A stretch of DNA of 64,000 nucleotides from Pseudomonas sp. JAI120 (GCF_014207255.1 NZ_JACHCZ010000001.1:980592-1044591), one strand, 5' to 3'. Positions 26,466 through 36,373 are shown, counted from the first letter of the stretch. Notes: generated by a model not told the origin, from the letters alone. Numbers and translations are program-made.

Positions 26466-27457
26466 CCCCCGTCCAGCCGCTCGGCCAGTCGCGCACCTTG
26501 GTGTTCCTGGCCTACCCGCAAATGGGCCTGCTCGACCTGACCGGTGCCCAGACCGTGTTCTGGGCTGCCACCAAGGCCATGGTCGAGCGTGGCCTGCCGG
26601 GCTATGTGGTGCACACCGCCAGCCTGGCGGGCGGCTTGATGCCAACGGCCGAAGGATTGAGCGTCGACACCCTGCCATTGGCGCAATTTGACCCCGCCGC
26701 CCTGGACACCTTGATCGTACCCGGCGCCCCCGCCATTCAACAGGCGCTGGCCGCCAACACCGACCTGGTGGACTGGCTGCGTCACGCCTCCACTCGGGCC
26801 CGGCGCACGGCCTCGGTGTGCAGCGGTACCTTCCTGCTGGCCCAGGCCGGCTTGCTCCAGGGCCGACGTGCTGCCACGCACTGGGCGATGTGCGACATGC
26901 TCAAGCGCGGGTTTCCCAGCATCGATGTGGACATGGACGCGATCTTTGTCCAGCAAGGCAATGTGTGGACGTCGGCAGGCGTAAGTGCCGGCATCGACCT
27001 TGCGCTGGCGTTGGTAGAGGCCGATTGCGGGCGTCACATCGCCCTGCAAGTGGCGCGGGAACTGGTGGTGTTTCTCAAAAGGCCCGGCGGCCAGGCCCAG
27101 TTCAGCCAACTGCTGCAAGCCCAGACCGACGACACTGCCGGTTTCGATGCCTTGCACCTGTGGATCACCGACAACCTCAGCGACCGCGAGCTTACGGTGG
27201 AGCGCCTGGCGGAACAAAGCCGCATGAGCCCACGCAACTTCGCCCGGGTCTACAAACAAAAAACCGGGCGCACCCCGGCCAAGGCCATCGAGTTGTTTCG
27301 CGTGGAGGCGGCGCGGCGCCTGCTGGAAGACTCCCAGCGCAACATCGACCAGGTGGCGCACCTGTGTGGCTTTGGCGATGAAGAACGCATGCGCTACACC
27401 TTCCATCGCCACCTTGCGATTTCCCCTCGCGACTACCGCGCGCGCTTTTCCCGCTGA
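26462..27457 (+). CDS. GlxA-type AraC regulator (DJ-1/PfpI-like domain)
   Basis: A 331-residue regulator: an N-terminal DJ-1/PfpI-like sensor domain ([26 protein letters not shown], and nucleophile-elbow cysteine in [15 protein letters not shown]), then a C-terminal AraC double HTH ([20 protein letters not shown] and [21 protein letters not shown]). It overlaps the transaldolase stop by 4 bp (ATGA), so it is translationally coupled to tal. Confidence 0.92.
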   Translation: MTPVQPLGQSRTLVFLAYPQMGLLDLTGAQTVFWAATKAMVERGLPGYVVHTASLAGGLMPTAEGLSVDTLPLAQFDPAALDTLIVPGAPAIQQALAANTDLVDWLRHASTRARRTASVCSGTFLLAQAGLLQGRRAATHWAMCDMLKRGFPSIDVDMDAIFVQQGNVWTSAGVSAGIDLALALVEADCGRHIALQVARELVVFLKRPGGQAQFSQLLQAQTDDTAGFDALHLWITDNLSDRELTVERLAEQSRMSPRNFARVYKQKTGRTPAKAIELFRVEAARRLLEDSQRNIDQVAHLCGFGDEERMRYTFHRHLAISPRDYRARFSR

Positions 27458-27583
27458 CGGCAGGCCGCTTGGCAGTTATTCAGGGTTTTCTGTCCTACCC
27501 GCCAAACCGCGGCGCTCTTAGAGTAGGCCGGTAACGCATTGCGCCTTGAGCAATCGTATCGACCTGGTCCCTGGAGCATCCCC

Positions 27584-28783
27584 ATGAAGCAGCACATCCT
27601 TATCATCGGCGCCGGGTTCGGCGGTGTCTGGAGCGCCTTGAGCGCCGCGCGCCTGCTGGATAAACATGATCGCCATGACGTGCAGATCAGCGTCCTGGCC
27701 CCACAGCCGGCGCTACGTATTCGCCCACGTTTCTACGAAGCCGACGTGCATGCCATGCAGGCACCGCTGGGCCCATTGTTTGCGGCAGTCGGCGTGGACT
27801 TCATCGAGGGCGCCGCCGACCGCATCGATGAACACGGCAAGCAGGTGAGCTACCGCAACGCGGCGGGCATCCCCACCACCCTCAAGTACGATCGCCTGGT
27901 GCTGGCTGCTGGCAGTCGTCTCAATCGCCCGCAGATGGAAGGCCTCCAGCACGTGTTCGATGTGGACCAGATCGAAGACGCCACGCGCCTCGAAGCCCAT
28001 CTCAAGGGTTTGAAAAACCTGCCCGACAGCCCGGCACGCAACACCGTGGTGGTGGCCGGCGGCGGGTTTACCGGGATCGAGACCGCCACCGAGATGCCGG
28101 CACGCCTGCGCGCAGCACTGGGTGACGACGCCACTATCCGTGTGATCGTAGTGGACCGTGGCCCGCAGATCGGGGCATCCATGGGCGATGGCATTCGCCC
28201 GTCCATCGTCGAAGCCAGCCAACACCTGGGCCTCGAATGGCGATTGAACACCTCCGTGGCCGCGGTGGATGCCGGCGGCGTGACCCTGGCCGATGGGCAG
28301 CGCATCGAGTCCAGCACCGTGATCTGGACCATCGGCTTTCGCGCCAACCCGCTGACCGAGCAGGTCAGCGGCACCCTTGACCCCCAGGGCCGCCTGCATG
28401 TGGACGGCAACCTCAAGGTGAAGGGCCAGGCCGATGTCTTTGCCGCCGGTGATGTGGCCTACGCCGCCACCGACGACCTCGGTCACTTCGCCAGCATGTC
28501 CTGCCAGCACGCCATCGCCCTGGGTCGCTACGCCGGCAACAACGTCGCCGCCGACCTGATCGGTGTAGCCCCGATGACCTACAGCCAGCCCAAATACGTC
28601 ACCTGCCTCGACCTCGGGGCCTGGGGCGCGGTGTATACCGAGGGCTGGGATCGTCAACTCAAGCTGGTGTGCCAGGAAGCCAAGGAGCTCAAGCAGCAGA
28701 TCAACACGGTGTGGATCTACCCGCCAGCCGCCGAACGGGCCACCGCCCTGGCGGCGGCTGACCCGCTGATTCCGGTGGCCTGA
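27584..28783 (+). CDS. FAD-dependent NAD(P)H oxidoreductase (type II NADH dehydrogenase-like)
   Basis: A 399-residue pyridine nucleotide-disulfide oxidoreductase. The FAD motif is ILIIGAGFGGVWSALSAARLL, the second dinucleotide motif is VVVAGGGFTGIETATEMPAR, and the C-terminal FAD motif is ADVFAAGDVAYA. It resembles bacterial NDH-2-like enzymes that pass electrons to quinones, though shorter than typical Ndh. CTGGAG precedes ATG 27584 by about 7 bp. It ends 8 bp from the convergent aqpZ. Confidence 0.85.
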   Translation: MKQHILIIGAGFGGVWSALSAARLLDKHDRHDVQISVLAPQPALRIRPRFYEADVHAMQAPLGPLFAAVGVDFIEGAADRIDEHGKQVSYRNAAGIPTTLKYDRLVLAAGSRLNRPQMEGLQHVFDVDQIEDATRLEAHLKGLKNLPDSPARNTVVVAGGGFTGIETATEMPARLRAALGDDATIRVIVVDRGPQIGASMGDGIRPSIVEASQHLGLEWRLNTSVAAVDAGGVTLADGQRIESSTVIWTIGFRANPLTEQVSGTLDPQGRLHVDGNLKVKGQADVFAAGDVAYAATDDLGHFASMSCQHAIALGRYAGNNVAADLIGVAPMTYSQPKYVTCLDLGAWGAVYTEGWDRQLKLVCQEAKELKQQINTVWIYPPAAERATALAAADPLIPVA

Positions 28784-28791
28784 CCCCGACG

Positions 28792-29499
28792 TCAGCCCTG
28801 TGGCGCATTCACCGTCAGGCAACGCGCCACCCACGCCCCCAGCACCCCGCCCACTATCGGCGCCAGCCAGAACAACCACAGCTGCGCAATGTACTCACCG
28901 CCGGCAAACAACGCCGGCCCGGTGCTGCGCGCAGGGTTGACCGAGGTGTTGGTCACCGGGATCAGGATCAGGTGAATCAGGGTCAGTGCCAGGCCGATGG
29001 CAATCGGCGCAAAACCGGCGGCCGCGCCCGGTGCGGTGACGCGCATGATGATCAGCACAAAGAAGAACGTGGCGATGACTTCGGCCAGCAACGCCGCCTT
29101 CATATCGAACAGGCCCGGACTCAGTTCGCCGTAGCCGTTGGCGGCAAAGCCCCCCATGTCGAAACCGGGCTGGCCGGTGGCGATCACGTACAGCGCCGCA
29201 GCGGCAGCCAGCGCGCCAATGACCTGCGCCGCGATGTAGGGCAGCACATCCCCACCGCACATGCGACGCCCTACCCACAGGCCGATGGTGACGGCCGGAT
29301 TGAAATGCCCCCCGGAGATGCCACCCACGGCATAGGACATGGTCAGCACGGTGAGCCCGAATGCCAGGGAAACCCCTGCGAAACCGATGCCCAACCCAGG
29401 AAATGCGGCCGCCAGAATGGCACTGCCACATCCCCCGAAGGTCAGCCAGAAGGTACCCAGAAACTCTGCGGTCAAACGTTTTTGCACAGTCGACTCCAT
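28792..29499 (-). CDS. aqpZ: Aquaporin Z
   Basis: A 235-residue MIP-family water channel. Six transmembrane segments carry the two pore motifs NPAVT (in GGHFNPAVT) and NPARS (in [11 protein letters not shown]). The selectivity-filter histidine lies in [20 protein letters not shown], favouring an aquaporin over a glycerol facilitator. The N terminus [19 protein letters not shown] is the usual AqpZ start. Confidence 0.95.
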   Translation of the reverse strand: MESTVQKRLTAEFLGTFWLTFGGCGSAILAAAFPGLGIGFAGVSLAFGLTVLTMSYAVGGISGGHFNPAVTIGLWVGRRMCGGDVLPYIAAQVIGALAAAAALYVIATGQPGFDMGGFAANGYGELSPGLFDMKAALLAEVIATFFFVLIIMRVTAPGAAAGFAPIAIGLALTLIHLILIPVTNTSVNPARSTGPALFAGGEYIAQLWLFWLAPIVGGVLGAWVARCLTVNAPQG

Positions 29500-29615
29500 T
29501 GCTGTTCAAGCGCCGTCACCACAGGCTGTGGGCGGTCCTGGGCGACGGTAGCAATGGGCATTGAGGGGCCCTGTAAGACTTGTCTGGTTCTATTTAATCT
29601 GCGGCGCTTCGCACG

Positions 29616-30800
29616 TCAGTCCTGCACAACTCCGGTCCCAAACTTGCGAATCGCCAGGCAATACCCGATCAACGCCAGCGCCGCCAGCAACCCGCCCGCC
29701 GCGCCGACCCAGGCGAAGCCAAACTGGCTGCCGACCCAGCTGCCCATCAGGGCGCCGCCGCCGATGCCGATGTTGTAGATACCGGAGAACATCGCCATGG
29801 CCACGTCGGTGGCGTCCGGGGCCAGCACCAGCACCTTGGACTGCATGGCGAGGCCGAAGCCCATGATCGCCATGCCCCAGAACACGCTGAGGATCACCAG
29901 GTACGACTCGGCGCCGCTCAACGGCAGCATCAGCGCCAGGCACGCAGCCAGGATAAACACCGCGCCGACCACGAACAGGTGGGGATTGAAGCGGTGCACC
30001 AGGCTGAACAGCAGCGAGCCGATGATGCCCGCGCCGCCGAACACCAGCAGGATCAGGGTCACCGCGCTGCCGCTCATGCCGGCCACGCCTTCGACGAAGG
30101 GTTCGATGTAGCTGTAGGCAGTGAATTGCGCGGTCACGGTCATGGCGGTGAGCACGTACAGCGCCACCAGCGCCGGACGCTTGAACAGCAATGGCAGGCT
30201 GCGCAGGGAGCCGGAGTTCTGGCTCGGCAGCAAGGGCAAGGTGCGCGCCAGCCAGAACACCAGGGCGGCGGCGAACGCGCCGATCACCAGGAACGTGGTG
30301 CGCCAGCCCATGGCTTCGCCGAGCAGACGGCCCAAGGGGATGCCCAGCACCATCGCCAGGGACGTGCCGGTGGCGAGCAGGCCGAGGGCTTGCACCTGCT
30401 TGCCTTCCGGCGCCAGGCGTACCGCCAGGGAGGCGGTGATCGACCAGAACAGCGCATGGGACAAGGCAATACCGACGCGACTGACCATCAACAGGCCGAA
30501 ACTGGTGGCCACGCTGGAGAGAATATGGCTGGCGATAAACATGCAGAACAGCACGATCAGCAACTTGCGCCGCTCGACGTTACGCGTCAGCAGCATCACC
30601 GGCAGCGAGGTCAGGGACACGATCCAGGCATAGATGGTGAGCATCAGGCCGACGCTGGACACGGGCATGTCGAAGCTGGCGCCAATGGCGCTGAGCAGGC
30701 CGACGGGGACGAATTCGGTGGTGTTGAACACAAAGGCGGCCAACGCCAGGGCGATGACCGGTTGCCAGTTGGCTTGGGGGGTTGCGGCTGAATGGCTCAT
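29616..30800 (-). CDS. MFS sugar/drug efflux transporter (SotB/AraJ-like)
   Basis: A 394-residue 12-TM major facilitator. It starts with [23 protein letters not shown] (the DHA1 NTTEFxPVGLL motif of SotB/YdeA) and carries the loop motif [10 protein letters not shown] between TM2 and TM3. ATG 30800 gives the family N terminus; the frame remains open upstream but without similarity. It probably exports arabinose-like sugars or small drugs. It is monocistronic, 116 bp upstream of aqpZ on the same strand. Confidence 0.88.
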   Translation of the reverse strand: MSHSAATPQANWQPVIALALAAFVFNTTEFVPVGLLSAIGASFDMPVSSVGLMLTIYAWIVSLTSLPVMLLTRNVERRKLLIVLFCMFIASHILSSVATSFGLLMVSRVGIALSHALFWSITASLAVRLAPEGKQVQALGLLATGTSLAMVLGIPLGRLLGEAMGWRTTFLVIGAFAAALVFWLARTLPLLPSQNSGSLRSLPLLFKRPALVALYVLTAMTVTAQFTAYSYIEPFVEGVAGMSGSAVTLILLVFGGAGIIGSLLFSLVHRFNPHLFVVGAVFILAACLALMLPLSGAESYLVILSVFWGMAIMGFGLAMQSKVLVLAPDATDVAMAMFSGIYNIGIGGGALMGSWVGSQFGFAWVGAAGGLLAALALIGYCLAIRKFGTGVVQD

Positions 30801-31065
30801 TGAAGGGCGAGGTACTCTGGCGATGATCAAGCGGCCACCCAGGACAAGCGCCGCCGCCTGGCATTCTATAGGTTTCTCGGTCGCCTGTTGACGCTCATCC
30901 CCCTCAAAATACCCTCAGTTTTGTCACGGTAGGGTCACAGTCGCCAAGTGGTTCCCTGCCAGAATCGGCTGGCCAGCGCCATCCACCCGCACATAGCGCT
31001 GCTCCGGGCCACTGCGCGCATTTGTCGCACAACCTGGCTCGACGATGCTGCCCCTGGGTGATAGA

Positions 31066-32064
31066 TCACGGATCCACCTGCCCCATCAGCGCCGGAATGC
31101 TTTCCGGCCGGTTGGCATAACGCTGCGCCAAGGCCGCACAGACCATCAACTGGATCTGGTGAAAGAGCATCAACGGCAAAATCAGCACGCCCATGCTCGC
31201 CCCGGCGAACAGCACCTGGGCCATTGGCACCCCGGTGGCCAGGCTTTTCTTCGAGCCGCAGAACAGGATGGTGATGCGGTCTTCCTGGTTAAAGCCAAAG
31301 GCCTTGCCCAACAACGTGGATGCGACGAGCACCAGTGCCAGCAACACGCAGCAGGCGACCACCAGACCGCCGAGTTCCCACAGCGGGATCTGGTGCCAGA
31401 TGCCCTCATTGACCGCTTCGCTGAATGCGCCGTACACCACCAGCAGGATCGAGCCCTGGTCGACGAACTTCAGCCAGGCTTTATTGCGCCCCACCCACGC
31501 GCCGATCCAGCGGCGGGCAATCTGCCCGGCGATAAACGGCAGCAGCAACTGCACGCTGATTTTCAGGATCGCATCGACGGTAGAGCTGCCTTCGCCGTGC
31601 ACATTGAGCAACAGCGTCACCAGCAACGGTGTGAGGAAGATGCCGAACAGGCTGGAGGCCGCCGCGCTGCAAATCGCCGCCGGGATGTTGCCCCGCGCCA
31701 GCGAAGTGAAGGCAATCGCCGACTGCACCGTGGCCGGCAAGGCGCAGAGGTAGAGCATGCCCATGTACAGGTCTTTGCCGATCAGCGGCGACAACACCGG
31801 TTTGAGCGCCAGGCCCAACAGCGGGAACAGCACAAAGGTCAGGCTGAACACCAGCAGGTGCAGGCGCCAGTGACCAGCGCCGGCGACGATGGCCTGGCGC
31901 GACAGCTTGGCGCCGTGCAGGAAAAACAGCAGCGCGATGGCCAGGTTGGTGACCCAGCCGAAGGCCACGGCGGTCTGGCCGCTGGCGGGCAGCAGGGAAG
32001 CTAGGATCACCGTGGCGATCAGGGTCAGGGTGAAGTTGTCGGGCAGAAAACGGGGGCGAGTCAT
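31066..32064 (-). CDS. Bile acid:sodium symporter-like (SBF/YfeH) transporter
   Basis: A 332-residue membrane protein with about ten hydrophobic segments, of the SBF-like (YfeH, DUF4137-type) branch of the BASS superfamily: FFLHGAKLSRQAI, LCALPATVQSAIAFTSLARGN and CGSKKSLATGVPMA are characteristic. ATG 32064 is the conserved start. It is divergent from the AraC gene at 32150 with an 85-bp gap, a classic regulator/target pair. The 265 bp between its end and the MFS start hold nothing recognisable. Confidence 0.87.
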   Translation of the reverse strand: MTRPRFLPDNFTLTLIATVILASLLPASGQTAVAFGWVTNLAIALLFFLHGAKLSRQAIVAGAGHWRLHLLVFSLTFVLFPLLGLALKPVLSPLIGKDLYMGMLYLCALPATVQSAIAFTSLARGNIPAAICSAAASSLFGIFLTPLLVTLLLNVHGEGSSTVDAILKISVQLLLPFIAGQIARRWIGAWVGRNKAWLKFVDQGSILLVVYGAFSEAVNEGIWHQIPLWELGGLVVACCVLLALVLVASTLLGKAFGFNQEDRITILFCGSKKSLATGVPMAQVLFAGASMGVLILPLMLFHQIQLMVCAALAQRYANRPESIPALMGQVDP

Positions 32065-32149
32065 AAGCGAATCTTCCGGGGGTTGCCAAGAGCGTCATTG
32101 CGACTCTAACGTAACGGCTTGTTACCGACTAACGCCAATGAGCCAGTAA

Positions 32150-32938
32150 ATGCCGCCTAAAGGACATGCCAATACCGTGCGCCGCAGTGTGCCTGGGCTC
32201 GCCAGCCTGCCACGGCCGTTGTATGGGCGCACTGAATCGCTGCCCAACCGCGCGCTGACCCGTCGGCACAGCCACCCGTGGGTGCAATTGTCCTACGCGA
32301 TTTCCGGGGTGCTGGAGATCCAGACCAGCGCCGGCCGCTTCGTCGCTCCTCCCCAGCGGGCGGTGTGGATCCCGGCGGGCATGCCGCATCGGGTGTACAG
32401 CTCGCCCCATACCGAGATGCGCAGCCTGTACCTTGATTGCAGCGTCACTGCGTGGGCCGCCGAGCGCTGCCAGGTGCTGGAAGTGAGCAGCCTGCTGCGC
32501 GAGTTGATCCGCAGTTTCAGCGAGTTGCCGGTGGAATACGCCGAGGATGGCCCGGATGGGCGCTTGGCCCAGGTGGTGCTGGACCAGTTAGCGGCAGCGC
32601 CCCAGGTGGACCTGATGCTGCCCTTGCCGCTGGACCCGCGCCTGCGGCAAATCTACCGCAGCCTGAACCTGCACCCGGAACAGCAGACCACCCTCGGGCA
32701 CTGGAGCCAGAAGCTGGGGGTCAGCGAGAAGACCCTGAGCCGGTTGTTCTTGCGTGACACGGGCCTGACGTTTCGGGCCTGGCGCCAGCGTTTAAGGCTA
32801 TTGAGCGCCCTGCCCGCCCTGGAGCAAGGCGAGCGGGTGACGGATGTGGCGTTGAACTGTGGCTATGAGTCCACCTCGGCGTTTATCAACGCGTTTCGGC
32901 AGCAGTTCGATGCCACACCGGGTGAGTTCTTCCGCTGA
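32150..32938 (+). CDS. AraC-family regulator with cupin sensor
   Basis: A 262-residue regulator. A cupin-like N domain (RRHSHPWVQLSYAISGVLEI, then RAVWIPAGMPHRVYSS) precedes a C-terminal AraC domain (LGHWSQKLGVSEKTLSRLFL and RVTDVALNCGYESTSAFINAF). It resembles NimR-type regulators that control a divergent transporter, here the SBF-like gene. ATG 32150 begins MPPKGHANTVRR. Confidence 0.9.
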   Translation: MPPKGHANTVRRSVPGLASLPRPLYGRTESLPNRALTRRHSHPWVQLSYAISGVLEIQTSAGRFVAPPQRAVWIPAGMPHRVYSSPHTEMRSLYLDCSVTAWAAERCQVLEVSSLLRELIRSFSELPVEYAEDGPDGRLAQVVLDQLAAAPQVDLMLPLPLDPRLRQIYRSLNLHPEQQTTLGHWSQKLGVSEKTLSRLFLRDTGLTFRAWRQRLRLLSALPALEQGERVTDVALNCGYESTSAFINAFRQQFDATPGEFFR

Positions 32939-32972
32939 CACTTCAAACGCTGAACGCCCGGCAGATAGGGCA

Positions 32973-33111
32973 ACTGTGGCGAGCGGGCTTGTCCCGCGTT
33001 GGGCTGCGTAGCAGCCCCAGTAAGGAAGAACGCGGTGTATCAGACACTCGGTGGAGGCTGGTTTTGGGGCTGCTTCGCAGCCCAACGCGGGGCAAGCCCG
33101 CTCGCCACAGT
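32973..33111. repeat. REPIN of the GTGGCGAGCGGGCTTG class
   Basis: ACTGTGGCGAGCGGGCTTG and its inverse CAAGCCCGCTCGCCACAGT bound a core with a second inverted pair (GCGTTGGGCTGC.../GCAGCCCAACGC). A lone REP half of the other class (CAAGCCCCCTCCCAC) is at 33146-33160. Confidence 0.82.
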
Positions 33112-33193
33112 TACAGTGTTCCTCCTTAACTGACCGGTATTAGGGCAAGCCCCCTCCCACAATGTTGACCGTATTTCCAATGGGGATCGACGT

Positions 33194-33490
33194 TCAGCTG
33201 CCGTCACCGCCATGGGCCTCTTCAAAGAAGTAGTCCTTCCAGCTCGCCGCCTTGTTTTTCAGTACGCCCAATTCCTGCAATTTATCGGCATAGATAGAGG
33301 TACGCTGCGGCACGATGGTGAAGTCGATTCCGGGTCCTGGACGATTTTCTCCACCAGGTCCAACGGCAGCTTCGACTGCTCTACGCGGATATACGCCTTG
33401 GCCGCTGCGGGTTTTTCGGCCTTGATGATCTGCTCGGCTTCGGCCAGCGCGGCGTAGAACGCCGGGTAGGTCTGTAGCGGCGGTTTTTTA
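33194..33490 (-). pseudogene. C-terminal remnant of an ABC-transporter binding protein
   Basis: The minus strand reads KKPPLQTYPAFYAALAEAEQ, further helices (AAAKAYIRVEQSKLPLDLVEKI) and VQDPE. A one-base loss near 33328 then shifts it to DFTIVPQRTSIYADKLQELG, and it ends EEAHGGDGS-stop at 33194. This is the last 100 or so residues of a nitrate/sulfonate/taurine-type (NMT1/SsuA-like) binding protein. The first two-thirds are absent and no permease or ATPase is adjacent. Confidence 0.75.
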
Positions 33491-33602
33491 GACAGCAAAA
33501 GAATATCGGAGTCTATTGTTATGCAAATACCCCCAAAACGACGCGTGGCTGTTATTGTGCCGCGCTTTGAAAAAACAGCCGCACACTGCGAGGACATGCA
33601 CG

Positions 33603-34034
33603 TTGAACACTGACGAAAAAATGACCGGGGACCTGTTCGAGGTGGATAAGCGCCTGTCACTCAAACCCGTGGTGGACTTCAACAGCTACCTGCGCAGCGC
33701 TTTCGGCGACGGCCCGTGCACCTGCATACGTTGCACCGCCAGCGGCGGCGATGAGAGTGGCTACGCGTTCCAGCACACGTTCAGCTTCGACGGCAAACCG
33801 AGCCAGCGCCGCTTTGCCTCCACGGCTGGCAGTGATGTGTTGATGGCACTGAAAAAGGCCTGGTTGTCGTACACCAAGGCCGAGCTGCCTTCGACTGGCG
33901 CACTGACGCTGGAGACGGTGAAGGAGTTTGTCGAGCCGCAATTGCACAAGCGCCTGGCGCCGCTGTTTCTGGCCAGTGGGTTGGTCAAGGATGTGGACGG
34001 CGAGTTGCACCTGCAGCCACAAGCCACGGCCTGA
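33603..34034 (+). CDS. Hypothetical protein with a CxCxxC motif
   Basis: A 143-residue soluble protein of unrecognised family. It has a cysteine cluster PCTCIRCTAS near residue 45, followed by a glycine/aromatic-rich strand region and a helical C terminus (LTLETVKEFVEPQLHKRLAPL). The start is taken as TTG 33603 because AGGA at 33591-33594 is suitably spaced; ATG 33621 is the alternative. It is convergent with the methyltransferase gene (9-bp gap). Codon use looks native. Confidence 0.6.
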   Translation: MNTDEKMTGDLFEVDKRLSLKPVVDFNSYLRSAFGDGPCTCIRCTASGGDESGYAFQHTFSFDGKPSQRRFASTAGSDVLMALKKAWLSYTKAELPSTGALTLETVKEFVEPQLHKRLAPLFLASGLVKDVDGELHLQPQATA

Positions 34035-34043
34035 ACATAACCG

Positions 34044-34988
34044 TCAGCGCAAACGGGTGACGGTGAGTGCCACCACGGCGATCCGCTCCACACGCTCATA
34101 GCCGGGCTTGGCCAGTTCTTCGCCGAACACATCAGGGTCGAGTTCGCGGTAGGTCCAACCAAAGGCATCGCTGCCCAGCAACGGCTTGACGGCGGCCAGG
34201 AACGGGTCTTCCCCGGCGACAATCGCCACGCCGGTGTAGAGCACCAGGCTGCCGCCCAGGGCCAGGCGCCTAACGGCCTCGCCGGCGATGCGCACCGACA
34301 GTTGCTCGCCCAGTGCGCCGCCGCCATGCCGGTAGGCACGCTGGCGGTCATCATTCATGTAGGGCGGGTTGGCGACGATCAGGTCGAATGTTCCTTCGAC
34401 GCTGCCGAGCACATCGCTGTGGTACGCGGTGACGTTCGCCAACCCGGCCAGCTCGGCATTCACCGCCGTCAGGCGCAACGCGCGCGGGTTGATGTCCACC
34501 GCCAGCACCTCGGCGTCAGGGCGCGCCCGGGCGATCACCAATGCGCCTACACCGGCACCGCAGCCAATGTCCACGGCGCGCTTGATCGGCTCGAAGCGCT
34601 GTTGCAAATGGTCTTCGATCAGTTGGGCAAATCGATAGCTGTCAGGCCCGAAAAACACCGCGTCCGCTTGCGTGGTGGGGTACGCCGAGTGGGCAAACAG
34701 CAGGTCGTCCAGGCTCGACCAACGCACCGCACTGCGCCACAGCGCATCGTGTTTTTCGACCACATCGGCCTGCTGCAGCTCCTCACGAAACGCATCGGGC
34801 AATAGCGCGCGGTCAAACGGCAGCGACCATCCAAATACATCGCGCAGGTCCCTCGCCAGCGGCGTCCCCATACGCTGAAAAAACCGTTCATGGGTCAAGG
34901 GCGTTGGTGTGATGAACCGGTAGCCATTTTCCTTCAACCCCCGCCCCAGGTTCAGCAGGGCGCGGTCGGCGAGTTGTTGTGCAGACAT
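34044..34988 (-). CDS. Class I SAM-dependent methyltransferase with NPPY motif
   Basis: A 314-residue protein. The N-terminal 125 residues are helical, followed by a Rossmann methyltransferase domain: VDIGCGAGVGALVIARARP (SAM motif I), LAVDINPRALRL (acidic motif II) and LIVANPPYMNDD (NPPY, found in enzymes methylating nitrogen of nucleobases or glutamine). ATG 34988 lies 11 bp after the stop of the diiron-protein gene, so the two form an operon. The target is unknown: small molecule, RNA or protein are all possible. Confidence 0.82.
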   Translation of the reverse strand: MSAQQLADRALLNLGRGLKENGYRFITPTPLTHERFFQRMGTPLARDLRDVFGWSLPFDRALLPDAFREELQQADVVEKHDALWRSAVRWSSLDDLLFAHSAYPTTQADAVFFGPDSYRFAQLIEDHLQQRFEPIKRAVDIGCGAGVGALVIARARPDAEVLAVDINPRALRLTAVNAELAGLANVTAYHSDVLGSVEGTFDLIVANPPYMNDDRQRAYRHGGGALGEQLSVRIAGEAVRRLALGGSLVLYTGVAIVAGEDPFLAAVKPLLGSDAFGWTYRELDPDVFGEELAKPGYERVERIAVVALTVTRLR

Positions 34989-34999
34989 GGACAAACTCC

Positions 35000-36373
35000 T
35001 CAGCGCAGGCGCGCACGCAGTTGGATAAAACGGCGAGTGGCATACAACCCGGCAGGCATGCAGTGACGTCGCGCCGACAGCCACGGGATCAGCGCATTGA
35101 GCTGCTGCTCATCGGGCAGGTTCCACAGCGAATCCACCAGCGCCTGGGTGTCCGGATCGGACGGGCGATGCTGCGCGCGCGCGGAACGGCTGCCGCGTCC
35201 GGGCCGTACCGGGGCCACGCGTTGATCGCTGATCCAATCGCCCGCGATCCAGTCGTGCAGCACCTGTTTCTCATAGCCGCTGAACACGCCGAACATCGCC
35301 GCACCGGCGCCTTCGATCAATTGCCAGAAGCGACTCTCGGCCGGATCCTGGTTGCGCTTGATCCAGCCCTTGTCTTCCAGGGCCTGGAGAAAGGCGCCGA
35401 TCTGCCCCTGCCGAGCCAGCCATTGGTTGACAGTCTTGCCTTCGAAGCGGCAGTAATCCGAATGCATGTGCTGGCCGAAAGTGCGCTTGCGCTCAAGCAT
35501 GCCGACCACTTCGTTATTCAGGTTGAAGTCGTGGATAACGGCGGTGGTTCCTGGGCCGAGGTCATTCAGGCGATACCCCTCGGCCACGCGACGGTAGAAG
35601 TCCTCCCTGCCCTCGCCCAATGGCAACAGGTTCAACACCGACTGCGCCGCCTTGCAGGCATGTCCGCTGCTCGCATTGTCGATGGTGACGTGGAGGGTGA
35701 AGTAATACGGGTCGATGCCCAGTTCGCTCAACTCATACGCCGTGATCAGCAGGTGCAACGGCAACTGCTCATAGCCGAGGTTGAAGCCGATGATCTCCGG
35801 CAGGAAGTCTTCGGCACACAGGCCCAGCGCCAGTTGCAGGGCGCCTTGCAGGTAGTGGTCATCCTCAAGGCCGGCATCGCTGTCGGCATCATGCTCGCTG
35901 AGTAATTTGCGGTAGATCACCACATGATTTTGCGCCGCTTCCCCGTCACCCAACTCCTCGAGGTAGGTGGTGAGCAGGCCGTCGAAGCGCGGGTCGTGCC
36001 AATAGCGCAGCAGACCATTGAGCCAGGCACCGTCGACCTGTTTGGTCGGCGCCACGCGCTGCAGGAAATACAACGCATGGGCCTTGTTCTGGAAGTAACG
36101 ACGCGGCTGGCCCTGCTGGCGTTGCTCAAGGTAATCGGCATAGGCCTGGGCGACGTCGGCGCAGCGCTGTTCGATCCAGGCAGGCAGTTGTTCAGGTATC
36201 TGGGGCAGCTCACCGGCTGCGTCGCGCACCTGCGCCAATTGCGCGCGGACAAATGCCCGCGCGGCCTCTTCAGCGCCGGCGGTTTCGCCATACAGTTGTT
36301 GGTACAACCGCTGGTACTGACCCAGCTGGGTGATGGAGGCCGGCTGGCCCGACAGCGCTGTAAGAAGCGTCAT
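35000..36373 (-). CDS. Iron-containing redox enzyme (heme-oxygenase-like diiron oxidase family)
   Basis: A 457-residue protein of the Haem_oxygenase_2 / iron-containing redox enzyme family. Candidate metal ligands are E139/E140 and H150, E202 (in LGYEQLPLH), and H228, D232, H238 (in HVTIDNASSGH). Related diiron enzymes (UndA, SznF, BesC) carry out oxidative decarboxylation, N-oxygenation or C-C cleavage. There is a C-terminal extension of about 120 residues with an Arg-rich linker. ATG 36373 gives MTLLTALSGQ. It is co-transcribed with the methyltransferase. A GGCCTCC/GGAGGCC hairpin at 36406-36425 is in the leader. Confidence 0.82.
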   Translation of the reverse strand: MTLLTALSGQPASITQLGQYQRLYQQLYGETAGAEEAARAFVRAQLAQVRDAAGELPQIPEQLPAWIEQRCADVAQAYADYLEQRQQGQPRRYFQNKAHALYFLQRVAPTKQVDGAWLNGLLRYWHDPRFDGLLTTYLEELGDGEAAQNHVVIYRKLLSEHDADSDAGLEDDHYLQGALQLALGLCAEDFLPEIIGFNLGYEQLPLHLLITAYELSELGIDPYYFTLHVTIDNASSGHACKAAQSVLNLLPLGEGREDFYRRVAEGYRLNDLGPGTTAVIHDFNLNNEVVGMLERKRTFGQHMHSDYCRFEGKTVNQWLARQGQIGAFLQALEDKGWIKRNQDPAESRFWQLIEGAGAAMFGVFSGYEKQVLHDWIAGDWISDQRVAPVRPGRGSRSARAQHRPSDPDTQALVDSLWNLPDEQQLNALIPWLSARRHCMPAGLYATRRFIQLRARLR

